NCBI GenBank assembly: GCA_947034895.1
Contig: OX344764.1
Span: forward strand, 62,167,348-62,231,347
Reading direction: 5' to 3'
DNA from: Rhytidiadelphus loreus
Lineage: Eukaryota; Streptophyta; Bryopsida; Hypnales; Hylocomiaceae
Length of the DNA stretch: 64,000 nucleotides
Shown: piece by piece, positions 1 through 10,855 of the stretch
Layout of the letters: every line of letters begins with the position of its first letter
Numbering within the stretch: position 1 is the stretch's first letter
The notes under the pieces: generated by a model
What the model was told of the DNA's origin: nothing
Databases searched by the model: none
What the model saw: the letters and a program-made list of their open reading frames with translations, nothing else
Translations under genes and position numbers: made by a program

Positions 1-1839
1 AAAGGGTGGTGCTTCTTTGGATTCATTCTTCATGACAAGTTGGCAATATGCTTCAAATTTTTTCAAAATTTTTTTCAAATTTTTTCAAATTGTATAGGGT
101 AATGGTTTGCTTTGGGTATCACTTTTTAGACACACTAATTAAGTTATTTTTGTTTTAAACCCCCAAACTTTGTCTATTTTGTTCATTTTGATGAAGTAAG
201 AAGACTCTCTAATTAAAATGAAAAAGTCATGCACCTCAGTAGGATCAAGATGTATATTCCTATTGAGTTTTTTTTAATAATATTGAAATTTTTTGGATCT
301 TTTTTAAGAGGTGAGAAAAATCACTAAATTTTGGGATTTGCAGGCATCATAGTACACAATTTATTAAGTTTTTATTAATGAAATTAAATATTTTATGTAT
401 TGGACTACTTAATGATATTAAAATAAAATTATTTGATATTCCAAATGCTTGTTTTTGAGGATTCTAGGTGCTTGGGACAAAACCTACTTTTTCAACTAAA
501 AAATTCATTTAAAATTCTTAAAATTCTTTGATTGTGATGAATTTTTTTCCCTTGATACATTACAAGTGTAGGCAACTAAAATCACATTTTGTAAAACCAT
601 ACTTTATTATATTTAAAATTTGAAGTCGTTTGACACAGTGCAATGGACTGACATTGTAGTTGAGACAACATTTTTGGGTACGCAAAGCAAACCATCATTC
701 TACAACATATATCGAAAAAAATGCAATACTATGGCAACATTAACAAAAAAAAGCCTTACATAGAGAATTTTTTTGAAATTTCATGTATTCTTCAAAAAAA
801 AGTTGAAAATCAAAACTAAATGGTGGAGACCTTACCCAACGTGTCTTCTACCATTAGATTTTATTTTTACAAACCTCAAAATTTGAAACTTAGGGAAGCT
901 AGATTATCATTATACTATATAAAAACACTGGGCACAATAAAAAATTAGGGGTTTAATCTTTAAGGTGGTGAATGTGCTCTAACATAACCTTGTTTTGGCC
1001 TTTGCACACCTATGCCTTTTGTCAAACAAGCCTACAACTACAGTATGTTCAATAGCTCGATGGAGCGCCTAAAGAGCGGGGGCACAGCTTGGCGACTAAT
1101 GTCCTTATACGACAGTCACTTCCACCTCGTGCCCTCGTTTGCTTGTATGTGGGCCCGCCTCAAAAATTGGCAATGGAGCAGAGCTATTGTGTAGTTAGCA
1201 TGTGGCTAGTCGAAGCTCCACTATAGAATTCAAAGTGCAACACTACGAGGGCAATTGGACAAGCAAAATGGAGGGATCAAGTAATATTTTTATTTTTATT
1301 TTTGGTAGCAAAATTATTGATTTTAGAAAGTTTTCTACACAGCTAAGATATATAGAGAATCCAAGTAGTTGTATTGAGGAAAAAAATTGGAAAAGAAATT
1401 TGTAATGAACAACAATATAGGAGTTCAAAATAAATTCACTAATACAAAGGCAACATAAAAAAAATTTGCATAAAAAAATGAATCATGTTTAGAATGAACA
1501 CACTATCAAAGGGTTTAACAACATCAATAGAGGCCTTGACGCCCTCTAGCACCATTGTAGGGTCTGAAGTGAAACTCCTCAAAGTATGCATTTACGATTC
1601 AAAAAAAGGTATGTCCTATTGTGTGCACGACAGTAGAAACTACAAGTCGGGTCTCCACAAAACAAACAAGCACATCATGTGCAAGTCCATGTTGGCAAAT
1701 GCCTTTGTTCTTCTTCCTCCTTCGGTGTATCCACATCACATAGCCTCCAATTTAGGAGTAAGGCATCACACAAATTTGTCTTGAATTGTAGGTGCATCAT
1801 AGGATGTTTTCTTGGATGATGTACTTATAGAAGGTCTTG
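1..1839. other. AT-rich sequence without a supported gene
   Basis: Long A/T runs and only short open frames. The part above about 1,480 may contain more of the decayed piggyBac C-terminus described next, but no motif could be read there with confidence. Confidence 0.4.
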
Positions 1840-2197
1840 GTACAAAATGTACACATTGACTACTATAGTGTCCAAAAGAAAATAAAACACTCGGTATTAC
1901 CACTTATGCAATCTCGTTTGGCAAGTGTAAGATGCCCTCGATTAATCTGCAACGTTGATGCCCTTCATATATATGGTACATTCCAAATAAATAGGAGAAG
2001 TGGAATCAAGATTTCCATTTCTACAAGGTACCATCGGTATTAGAAGACAAGGGAAGCCTACATGTAATGCATGAGTGGAAATGAGGAACGTAGGGCTTTG
2101 TCCTTTCAAAGGACACAATTGATGCTCCTACTTTCATGCATTTTTTAAGCTATAGTTCCTTGTGGAGAATTATTGCAATTCTTCATTATCTTCAATT

Positions 2198-3251
2198 CAC
2201 TAGTAGAAAAACAGTGACCAAATCAACAAAACATCAACAGAAAAGTGTTGATTTTGATATTGTATCGTCCATTTGAACAATTTTTTGTTGATTTCGGTAA
2301 AAACTGACATAATGAACAATTGTTTTTGTTGATTTGGATACTGCAACTCTAAATCAACAAAAAATCAACACTTTCTTGTTAATTTTGACTTTCAAGAATC
2401 TCAAGTAAGTTTTTTGATTTGAAAAATGTTTAAATCACCATGGTTAGTATTCTATAAATAATGTTTTTTTTTTTTTTAAGTAAATCATTCACAATTCGGT
2501 ATTTTTCAAAGTCAGCAGACTTCAGAGGTCATTTAAGCATAGAAAAACAACTTTTTAAAAAAACTTTCAACTAAGAAAAGTTGCTAAATCAAATTATCTT
2601 TCATCTCCAAAAATCTGTTTGTAATTTCAAGTCTCCAATAAAACGTTATGAATTAATTTCAGGGAGGGGTTGGATTGAATTTTGTTTTTGACATCATGAA
2701 AGACCCTCTCTGAAATTAATTTATAACTTTTTATTGGAGACTTGAAATTGCAAACGGATTTTTGGAGATGAAAGATAATTTGATTTTAAAACTTTTCTTA
2801 GTTGAAAGTTTTAAAAAAAAAGTTTTTTTTCTATGCTTAAATGACCTCTGAAGTCTGCTGTCTCTAACAAAAAAAGGAAAAAAAAACATTTTAACTAGAT
2901 AAAATAAAAAAAAATCCACACACATGCATGTGTATGTGTGGTGCATTGGTTTGAACCTTGTACCCCAAGTGTGAGTTGCAAGGTTCAAACCTTGCCGGCA
3001 ACTTCAAATCAGGTGCCTACGTGGCGGGCTGCCCGCGTGGCATTGCCACGTGGCAGCTTCTCATTGGTCAAATTTAAAAATAAATAAAAATTTATAGGAA
3101 AAATTTAGTGCCAAAATTAACAGAAAACTAACAAAAAAATCAACATTTTTGTGTTAAAAAGTACCCAAATTAACGCGTCCAAAGTAACAAAAAAAATCAA
3201 CACTTTTGTGTTAAATTTTTGTTAATTTGGTCACTGAATTTTCTACTAGTG
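2198..3251. mobile_element. CACTA-type non-autonomous element (MITE), TSD ATT
   Basis: The left end starts CACTAGTAGAAAAACAGTG at 2,198 and the right end is its inverted counterpart finishing TTTTCTACTAGTG at 3,251. Both are followed inward by GACCAAAT plus repeated TCAACA/TGTTGA motifs. The flanking trinucleotides are both ATT (2,195-2,197 and 3,252-3,254), the 3-bp duplication expected of CACTA elements. The element is about 1.05 kb with no coding capacity, and it lies inside the piggyBac relic, so it is the younger insertion. Confidence 0.88.
2512..2860. repeat. Long inverted repeat (hairpin) inside the CACTA MITE
   Basis: The arm at about 2,512-2,668 and the arm at about 2,703-2,860 are imperfect reverse complements; for example GTCAGCAGACTTCAGAGGTC pairs with GACCTCTGAAGTCTGCTGTC. 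Arms are about 157 bp and the loop about 35 bp. A transcript would fold into a long near-perfect hairpin, a possible small-RNA source. No ORF was supported. Confidence 0.85.
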
Positions 3252-3990
3252 ATTCCATAGGCAAATCAATGGAATTAGACCATATGTTTTTCGTTGCAAA
3301 TATGCCTTTTTGTGCCAACTGAATGAATAAATCTATGCTGAAGAAGAAGCCGTCTATGACTAGAACATGTTCCTTACTCTCAAGACCTTGCACCAAATCT
3401 ATAACCACAATGTATGTTGAGCAAGGTTATCTATGAAGTGCTATTGGAACTTCATTTGTTGGCACATTCAAGTGTACTCTATAGTAAATCTCAAAATTAA
3501 ATACGTACTTTGAGTTTGAATTAGCAAGACACCAGACCTTGATGTCCCATTTCTAAGGCTTCTTAGGCATATACTACCTAGTGAGAAAATAGGAGCCTTT
3601 ATGAGGTACTTTATTTTTATTCTTTAAGAGGTTGTTAGTAGAAGTAGCTAAGTAATGGAAAGAAAAGCTAAATCATAATCATCATCTCATCTATAGTGAG
3701 GTATTTTCCAAGACTCTAATTTCTCTTGAAGCTATTATTTATGTCAGTAACAAGCCAACGCACTTGCCCTATTTTGTCATTGCCCAGTAATTCTCTTTCA
3801 ATCACATAACTAGCCATATTTGTGATACAAAGACATTTAGTAATACTTTGAAATTGAGCACAAGTGAACACTTGTGATATTCTAGGACAATGGAAAAAAG
3901 ACCTTCTTTTGGCCCAATATGTCTTCATATTGGGTTGCCTTTTCGACCCTATGAATATAAAGACTGCTATGAATGCCTTGAATTCCACAA

Positions 3991-5697
3991 CAATGTCATT
4001 CTTTCCAGATGAATCCCATCTTCCTTTGGTATCATTACATCACAATTAGTTTCCGCTACTATTTTGTGCAAAAGAATATATGGCCATAACAAAGAAGATA
4101 ACTGAATAAAAGATGGCATATTTAGAAAATCCAAATTAGCATTAGAGAGATCAACAAATTCCTTAGGTGCTAGAGATTATATGAAATAACATTACGAACA
4201 AGTGGATTTCCTAAATATGCTTCACACTATTGGGATCGAATGCATCTCCATATTGCTCTATTTCAACTTCTTCATTTTCTGAGTCCATATACTAATTTAA
4301 TCTACTTGGCATGTGTGATTCTAATTAATCAAAGGCTAAATTAAGACTTCTCTGAGGCATTGCACTATTTTCTTCATCCCTTTGGACTCTTGTATTTGCT
4401 AACAAGTGGGTTGTATTAGAATGTACCTCAATTAGGACCTCAATACCTTGAAAATGGTTAAGGGCTTCAAAATATGGCGCCTCAAAAGTGGTCATTGGCC
4501 TATCTAGGTCCTCTGCTATGTTAGAAAGGAAGTTTCCAATGTCATCATTGGAGCCACTATAGTCAGGCTCCACCTATATGTATGCAATGGATTCGCTTGC
4601 CACCTGCATGTGCCATTTCTTGTGGGTCCCCTATTGTTGCCATCACCTCTTGGCAATTCAAACGGAGTGCCACTACACTCGCCAACTTCTTGCCACACCT
4701 TGCCACCCTCTTGCACATACCTAGCCGCTACATTTTGTCACCTCTACTATGCTTCTCTTATGCTATGATCCCTCAATGGCAATGAATATGAGCTTTGGAG
4801 AAGCTTAGGTAGTCAAGCAAAATCATGTAAATCATTACTTTCACCATCACTTTCTTCCAAGTCTATGTCATTGAAGCATTTGTCGCAGTCACTATTTTGA
4901 CCTTTAGGTTGGTTTTCTTGATTGAGAAAGTACTCTACCTCAAGTTCATTGATCTACAGTTCTTCATTTTCATTGTTTGATAACTATTGTTCTTCTACTG
5001 TGTCATGAACTCATGTCTCTATTGCCACTAGAACAATATAGTTGCACATATTTGGACTTAAGGAAGTGTTGTCAATGTCGTTTGTAGTTTGATTTCATTA
5101 TCCAAGATGCAACAAGATGGAACTGTCATTGTTGAATCTTAGCGCATGAATGGTGGGATTTGGATTGGAAATATTGTCACTATTGATGCTATTGCCTAGA
5201 CTTTGTGAACAATGAGTTAGAAAATCCAGAGCTTCAGCGGTTGCAGACTGACCACTCTACAGGCGCTCACTCCTTCATACCACATCATCCATAGCAAGTT
5301 GTCATAGGTATTATAGCACAAGTAAGTATCAATCATGCTACGTTCTTTCCATTTTATTTTTTTAATTCTACACAGCAATAACTATATTGAAGCACATAAA
5401 GCCGAGCGTGAACCCATCATTGTTGTCATTAATGTATAAGCCTTGCTGAACAAATTCAAAAATAGAAATTAGCACGTACAAGGAACTTTTTCAAAATCCC
5501 CTAGAAGCATTGTAATAGAAATCCCCTGCAATATCTCCCTTTTTCCCCTTTTTTTTTTTTCAGAATACAGGGAATGTGGCCATCACAGGAAAATGTAAGA
5601 CAAGAAATTCTATTGAAGGGGGAATTTGTGCATTTTCCAATGTTTTTTGAAGATGTCTCCAACTCCAAATCAACTCAATTCATGAAATTCAATATAA
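3991..5697. other. Degenerate stretch between the piggyBac relic and the first terminus
   Basis: Only short frames are seen. The minus-strand frame at 4,325-4,573 (MEPDYSGSNDDIGNF..., acidic) may be the eroded N-terminal region of the piggyBac transposase, since such proteins start with an acidic low-complexity segment. The rest shows no recognisable domain. Confidence 0.3.
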
Positions 5698-5725
5698 GCC
5701 ACATTTAACTATTTCTGGACTTTGG
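5698..5725 (+). repeat. Left terminal inverted repeat, copy L1
   Basis: Starts GCCACATTTAACTATTTC and ends at TTTGG. It is identical over 28 bases to the inverted copy at 61,700-61,727 and 25/28 identical to the same-orientation copy at 9,156-9,183. It points rightward into a region with GGAGATCT palindromes and a decayed FCP1-like gene, the same arrangement as after 9,156. Confidence 0.8.
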
Positions 5726-6089
5726 GGGGAAATCTGGACTTTTCTTAGAGAAATCTCCAGTTGAATACTACCTATATTATGTTCAATGAGTCCATAATGA
5801 CATTGGAAGTAGGAAGGAAAATAATTTGTAGGCATGTCTATATATGAAAAAGTTGTAGGAGAACAAAAATTCTAGCAATGACCACATGAAACTAAGCTAC
5901 ATTCATTTGTAAGTAGTTAGCAGAAACAACTAGATATTTTTAGATAACTGTCCAGGAATACCACAAATTTGTGTGTTGGATATGATCAATGACCATTTAA
6001 TTCCTTGCATGATTACATGATTAGTAAACCACAGGAATTTGTTTCCTTCATCAAACAAAGGAGTTCAAACACTAAACATGGAAATTTGG

Positions 6090-6275
6090 GATCTGGAGAT
6101 CTCCTGATGCATCTATTGAACATTATACAAGTACAAACAGAGAAATTCCCACAATGAACTTTGGAAGTGGAAATCTGGAGATCTTTTGATGCCATGCCCT
6201 CAATATTACAAAGTACAAATATACAATGAGAATTCCTTAAGTGAAAAACAGTGGTAATTAGAGATCTGGAGATCT
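6090..6275. repeat. Degenerate palindromes, CTGGAGATCTCC type
   Basis: Three diverged copies of the window-wide palindrome: ATCTGGAGATCTCCTGATG near 6,092, ATCTGGAGATCTTTTGATG near 6,172 and ATCTGGAGATCTTCTGAAG near 6,262. The CTGG/CCAG outer bases match the perfect copy at 55,081-55,100 near the right end rather than the CGGG/CCCG form of the 9-17 kb block. Another copy, CCGGAGATCTCCCATTG, is near 6,927. Confidence 0.75.
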
Positions 6276-6424
6276 TCTGAAGTCATTCCGCTTTGAATAC
6301 ACAAAAATACATGCACAATCAACTTGACAGTCATATACAAAAGTAAAGTGGGTTTAATACCCTTTATTCAATCAGAGACGTCAGGAAATAGGCATCTGCC
6401 TTTGGAAACAATGAATGCAATTTC

Positions 6425-6862
6425 TCAACTAGTGTAACTTAAATTTGTAATGCGTGTACTACTAAAATGTACCAATGGCGGTATTACAAAGTTTCGACCC
6501 ATGTGTGGAGGATCCATGTCAAGGAACACAAGCGTGCGATTCCTAAGGAATTTCCGCATTGCATTCCTACTGAAGACATCCGTGAAGAAATCATGTCTAG
6601 GAGGATGTGGGTCTAAATTATCCGATAACTCACATCCTTTAATAATAAAGAGCCTCGAAATAATATTGTCAGGAAACAAACTTCGGAGGAGCTGCATCAA
6701 CTTTGAACTCGTCATCTTCGACCAGATACCAACGGAAGTCCTTGTCAACATCAACCCAATTAAATTTTGAAAGCCTTGAGATTTGCTTATTTGTTGGGCA
6801 TCTAGGACAGCACCCTCAGTGCACAAAGGACCTGTCAGTACAACGACCACCACCTTCTGCAA
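6425..6862 (-). pseudogene. FCP1-like (HAD fold) homologue without the catalytic aspartates
   Basis: The 145-residue frame MQKVVVVVLTGPLCTEG... aligns along its length with the frame at 9,764-10,261, and more distantly with the FCP1-like gene at 10,856. The strand that carries DLNGVL in the active-looking gene reads VVVLTGPL, so the nucleophile Asp is missing. The motif-III strand reads TLVFLDMDPPHMGRNF against ILLIDDSPEKNLRND. It lies about 0.7 kb inside terminus L1, just as its relative lies about 0.6 kb inside L2, so it was probably the terminal gene of an older copy. It is either a regulatory non-enzymatic paralogue or a relic; no upstream exon was resolved. Confidence 0.5.
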
Positions 6863-7282
6863 AGATCCAACTCACCACACAATCCCCTGTAAGCCACCGT
6901 CACCCAAAGAAAAGGCGACCACCAATCAACCGGAGATCTCCCATTGCATCCTTTCAAACTAAACTTATCAATAGGAATTAACGTACTGTAAAGGAATAGA
7001 CATCATGCAAGAATTGAAAAAATTTCATAACTAATTTGAAGTTGTTACCTTTAATGCCGATTGATGGAGAACTTAACTAGTCCAATTCCAAGGATATGGT
7101 GCAAATAATAAGAAAAATCAACAACAAAAAAAAAGAATATATAGGTTTGGAACAACGAAATGAAAATTGTACAATAATGAGATTTTGATATTGCTATGAT
7201 CCCAAAATATAGGATAGTACAAGTAAATATCTCAGAAAGTGCGTTTACAAAAATTACAAAGCGATTGTATGTCATAGACACT

Positions 7283-7730
7283 CAGGGTTGTCTATCCGGA
7301 CGTGACGTTGGCTTTTTACGTCCGGATGTCATGACGCGTCCGTCCGGACGCGTCACAGCCCGTCGCCGATACTGACGGGACCATCCGCGGCGCGGATGAA
7401 GTCTGTCCAGTCTGCGACGGCGTTGGGCCGTCTCCTGGACAGTCATTCCGTCGCCGAATGGACATCCGTCTCTTGGACGGAAAGCCCATCTGTGGTCGAG
7501 GCCGTCCCCTGGACGGTAAGCCGTCCTCTGGACGAAGAGGTCGTCTCCTGGACGGAATTCTCGTCTCCAGGACAGTAATATGTTCCTTGGACGCGAATCC
7601 GTTCTCTGAACGGGAAACCGTCCACAGGACGCAAATCTGTCCCGTCCCTTGGACCGGAATATCGCTGGACGGGACAGTCGCCGCTTGGACTGTTTCGTTG
7701 GCGGGGCTGCGGGTTTAGGGTCCACCCCAT
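7283..7730 (+). mobile_element. Left end of hAT element A with subterminal CCGTC/GACGG repeats
   Basis: CAGGGTTGTC at 7,283-7,292 is a typical hAT terminal repeat; its inverse GACAACCCTG occurs at 50,348 and 53,325. Inward there are about 400 bp of GC-rich DNA with many CCGTC...GACGG pairs such as GTCTCCTGGACGG, which probably serve as subterminal transposase-binding repeats. Open frames through this block on both strands are low-complexity artefacts. Base composition changes abruptly from the AT-rich left flank. Confidence 0.72.
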
Positions 7731-7751
7731 CAGCCGTCAGTTTGTCTAGCT

Positions 7752-7777
7752 GGGTTTAGGGTTTAGGGTTTTAGGGA
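7752..7777 (+). promoter_or_regulatory. Telo-box-like TTTAGGG cluster upstream of hAT-A transposase
   Basis: Three consecutive TTTAGGG/TTTTAGGG units stand between the subterminal repeats and the coding region. Telo-box motifs are common in plant promoters and 5' UTRs, so a promoter role is plausible but not shown. Confidence 0.35.
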
Positions 7778-7988
7778 GGGCTTCAAGGTGTATATTAAGG
7801 ACTTCCGCCTATTCAAGATTACTTTTCCTTGCTGATTTTGCCTTTCATGACTTGGTTGGAGTACGTACAACCATTGCGGTAGAGCGAAGTCCAAGAAGAG
7901 TGTGTGGTGGTGGCATTTTTTGAGAGAGCAACAAGTGTTGTTGCCACATCACATTTCAAACAGAATACTAATCTTTTTTTTGGTGCAG

Positions 7989-9150
7989 GGGCAGGTAGAG
8001 GAGGACAGATAAGAGCAATGGGTGGAGGAAGATCACAGTGGGAACCTTGGTACACACTACGGCCAGATGGAAAAGTTGCTTGCAAGTTTTGCGAAACTTT
8101 GCTAAGCTATTGAAAGGATCGGTTGCTTTTCCATTTGGGATACAGACGAAATGACACCGTCCAGGGAGTGAGAGCGTGCACTAAAGTCAATGCAGCCGTG
8201 AAGGTAATGTTTTGGAATTGTGGAGGACATATACCTACGGACACTTCGCATGGACCTGGACGCGACGTGGAAGTGACATCACCATCAACGATACTACCAA
8301 GTGTAGTACGTGGCGAGCAACAACCTGATGCTTCAATCTCAGGAAATGATGGAGGAGAAAACACTGGGGGGCAAAGCTCTCAAGTATGATCATCAGAGGC
8401 ACCCATTCCTAATTTGACCCACAGTCGATCGATGAGGCAATTGTCTGTACAAGATGGAATGAACACATCAAACAAGCAAGTACTAGACAAGAAGTGGGCT
8501 AAGTTTTTCTATGAAGCCAATATACCATTCAATGTAGTGAGGCATCCTACTTTTCTAGATGCAGTGAAATCAACATCGGAATCGAGAGTTGGCTACAAAC
8601 CTCCAGCGTACCATGCACTTCGTATAAAGCTCATAAAATCTACAAAAGATGAAGTGGCAGCAATTGTAGCAGAGAAGACAAGGGCACCAATCCACAAGTA
8701 TGGCGTTACAATATGCTTTGATGGATGGGATAATGTGACACATCGACCATTGATGAATGTCATGTTGGCATGTACAAGTGGAGAGGTATTTCTTGGATCG
8801 ATCGACACAACAGGCGAATGCAAAGATGCTACTTACGTGGCTAATTGCATGGGTGATTACATTGATGAGGTAGGGGCACAGAACGTGGTACAAGTTTGTA
8901 CAGACAATGCAGCAAACATGTTGGCCGCTGGTGCTCTGTTAATTCGTAGATTTCCACACATATATTTTCAAGGGTGTTCAGCACATGCACTTGACCTTCT
9001 ACTTGAAGATTGGGGAAGACAAGATTGGATTACAAGTATGGTCAAGAAAGCCAAGTCAATTGTGAAATACATTCAAACGCATCACATGCAATTTGCAATC
9101 TTTCGACGACATTCTCCTAATCACGTTTTGAAAAATCCCGTTCAAACACG
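7989..9150 (+). pseudogene. hAT-A transposase (BED zinc finger + DUF659), truncated
   Basis: One frame runs from a likely splice acceptor (TTGGTGCAG, ending 7,988) to about 9,150. It holds a BED-like finger (WEPWYTLRPDG..ACKFC...LFHLGYR) and then the DUF659/RNase H-like core with ICFDGW, RPLMNVMLA, VQVCTDNAANM and CSAHALDLLLEDWG. Two TGA codons interrupt it (8,111-8,113 and 8,387-8,389). The frame stops matching its relative hAT-B at ...NPVQTR, exactly where terminus L2 begins, so about half of the transposase including the hATC dimerisation domain is missing. The break is an insertion by the L2 element, not simple decay. Confidence 0.85.
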
Positions 9151-9155
9151 CTTAT

Positions 9156-9183
9156 GCCATATTTAACTACTTCTGGACTTTAG
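9156..9183 (+). repeat. Second left terminal repeat, copy L2, inserted in the hAT-A gene
   Basis: Same orientation and 25/28 identity to L1; all three differences are transitions. It begins inside the hAT-A coding frame. Rightward follow palindromes (TATCGGGAGAGCTCCCGTTC near 9,210; AGATCCGGAAATATCCCGAC near 9,539) and an FCP1-like relic, the same order as after L1. No matching right end was found for this copy. Confidence 0.75.
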
Positions 9184-9763
9184 GGGGAATTCCGGAGTAT
9201 CTCATTAAATCAATATCGGGAGAGCTCCCGTTCTTATCGATTTGTAGACCACAATGCCCATGAAAGTGGGATGAAAACTAAGAATGAAATAGACCATTTT
9301 AATACAAGAGAAGAGGACAAGAAACATTTTAACCAAGGCAATACACCCATAAAACATGTATTGGCACACAGGAATTGAGATGAAGCATCAGGAAATATCT
9401 CGATGTAGTGTCGTTCAAACAAATTGGATTTCTAAGTGTAAGTTGCAAGAAACCATTGAAAACGAAATTTATTCAACTGAAATTAGTAATCTACACACAT
9501 AATATTATAAACCTGTTAGTATTTCCCCAAGTAAATAGAGATCCGGAAATATCCCGACAGATCCCTCACATTCAACCTTAAGGTACAGTTAGTAGAACAT
9601 ACAAAACAACAAGAAAGTTATGCAATTGCAAAATTTTGGTACGGTGGGATGAAACGTGCAAGTACTTGAAAGGTAAAGTGGGTTCACCACATTTTATTAA
9701 TGTAGAAAAACTACAAAAACTAGCCTTTGAAATGAAATGAAGGCATTGCCCTCAGTAGTCTAA

Positions 9764-10261
9764 CTATTCCACTTGACAGCTAAATGGATTCCCATTTATA
9801 GTTAGCTTCCTCTGTACACAATACGGGGCATCCAATTCCAAGGGATCAATATCGTCCCTCACTAGCATGGAGGGTTGTAACACACGAGCATGTGGCCATT
9901 GAAGAGGATCTAACTCAAGTAGAACAATACTTTGATTCCAAAGAATACTGCGCTGTCTAGGGCTACCTAAGATACGCTTAAGCAACTCAACACGATGTGG
10001 ATAGGGGTCATTTCTGTTTGGGTTCTCGACACCCGCAATATAAAGGAACCCCTTTACAGTCTTCGCTGGGAGAAGACGGTGCAGAAGCTCAACCAAAGTA
10101 AAAATATGCATGGAAGAACACAACCCACAGTGAGTCTGTTCAACCAATTGTTTAAAAAACCCACGAAATCCAGCAGGCACGTCGATTATCCGAGGAAGAT
10201 CCGAAACACCACCCTCAATGCACAAGGCACCTGTCAGAACAACGAGCAACGCCTTCTGCAT
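9764..10261 (-). pseudogene. FCP1-like (HAD fold) homologue, second copy, catalytic Asp lost
   Basis: A 165-residue frame starting MQKALLVVLTGALCIEGG. It aligns with 6,425-6,862 and with the FCP1-like gene at 10,856: LLVVLTGAL for VVLDLNGVL, CGLCSSMHIFTLVELL for VAFWSSVTPKNMDKLL, and IVLLELDPLQWPHARV for ILLIDDSPEKNLRND. The two nucleophile-region acidic residues are absent, so phosphatase activity is not expected. It is uninterrupted, so it may still be expressed, possibly as an exon of the neighbouring minus-strand gene. Palindromes lie just upstream at 10,314-10,392. Confidence 0.5.
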
Positions 10262-10313
10262 CGACCGAGCTCAACAAAGAAGTCAATACATGACAGAGAG
10301 TACAAGATCCAAC

Positions 10314-10392
10314 CAACGGGAGATATCCCGATGAAGAAAGAATCGACACACTCATCGATTAGAAGCTGTATACAACGGGATATCTCCCAATG
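10314..10392. repeat. Two 20-bp palindromes
   Basis: CAACGGGAGATATCCCGATG at 10,314-10,333 and CAACGGGATATCTCCCAATG at 10,373-10,392. A further copy, TATCGGGAGGTCTCCTGATG, is near 10,754, between the two FCP1-like genes. Confidence 0.85.
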
Positions 10393-10855
10393 AAATTGCA
10401 TCAAACATGTAAACATGGACGAAGAGTTTGCAGAAAATCACTTCAATATTTGCATCTGGACAGGTGGATGAAAGTGAACCAAACAAAGCATTTTTCATAT
10501 GCTATTAAGACCAATATGCAGAACCTTTAGATGACCAACAAATCTAAGGCATAGTTCACAAATAACGAACACCCACAAACTGTAGGACATCACAGAAATG
10601 TGTGAACTAATATTTACAATTTCAGAGAAATGTTTGCACCCACATTTACAACGTCACAGATCAATGTGCCTTAAAATTTACCACTGCATTTACAATTACA
10701 ATATGTACTAAGGTCAATGTATTGTGATATTCCCGTGCAACACGGTATAGAGTATCGGGAGGTCTCCTGATGACGGCTCAGGCTTAAGGGAATGATGGTC
10801 ACAAGGTTCCCTGCAAGATGCAGTAGCCCTCCCTGGATAGGGGGTCCATCGGACT

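Larger units (their letters stand above)
1840..3990 (-). pseudogene. piggyBac transposase relic (DDE_Tnp_1_7), split by a MITE
   Basis: Read on the minus strand, pieces match the piggyBac transposase core in order. About 3,988-3,716 gives a segment ending GQVRWLVTDINNSFKRN, like the K.R.L...LN..F stretch. About 3,560-3,430 gives KWDIKVWCLANS..KYVFNFEIYY, like the K.G.K.W.L.....GY...F..Y motif. About 3,408-3,250 gives HVLVIDGFFFSIDLFIQLA followed by KGIFATKNIWSN, matching the catalytic D-N-F/F-S-x-x-L-F block. After the inserted MITE, about 2,190-1,840 gives MHESRSINCVL and then IYMKGINVAD, ASYTCQTRLHKWW and FLLDTIVV, which is the usual C-terminal block. The usual DN pair reads DG here. Several stops and frame changes make it inactive. 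piggyBac is uncommon in flowering plants. An N-terminal part may extend to about 4,573. Confidence 0.72.

Noticed and set aside
7380..7730. Long open frames on both strands in the GC-rich block (LDGKPSSGRRGRLLDG-type)
   Set aside because: Low-complexity translation of CCGTC/GACGG subterminal repeats; open in several frames at once, with no domain.
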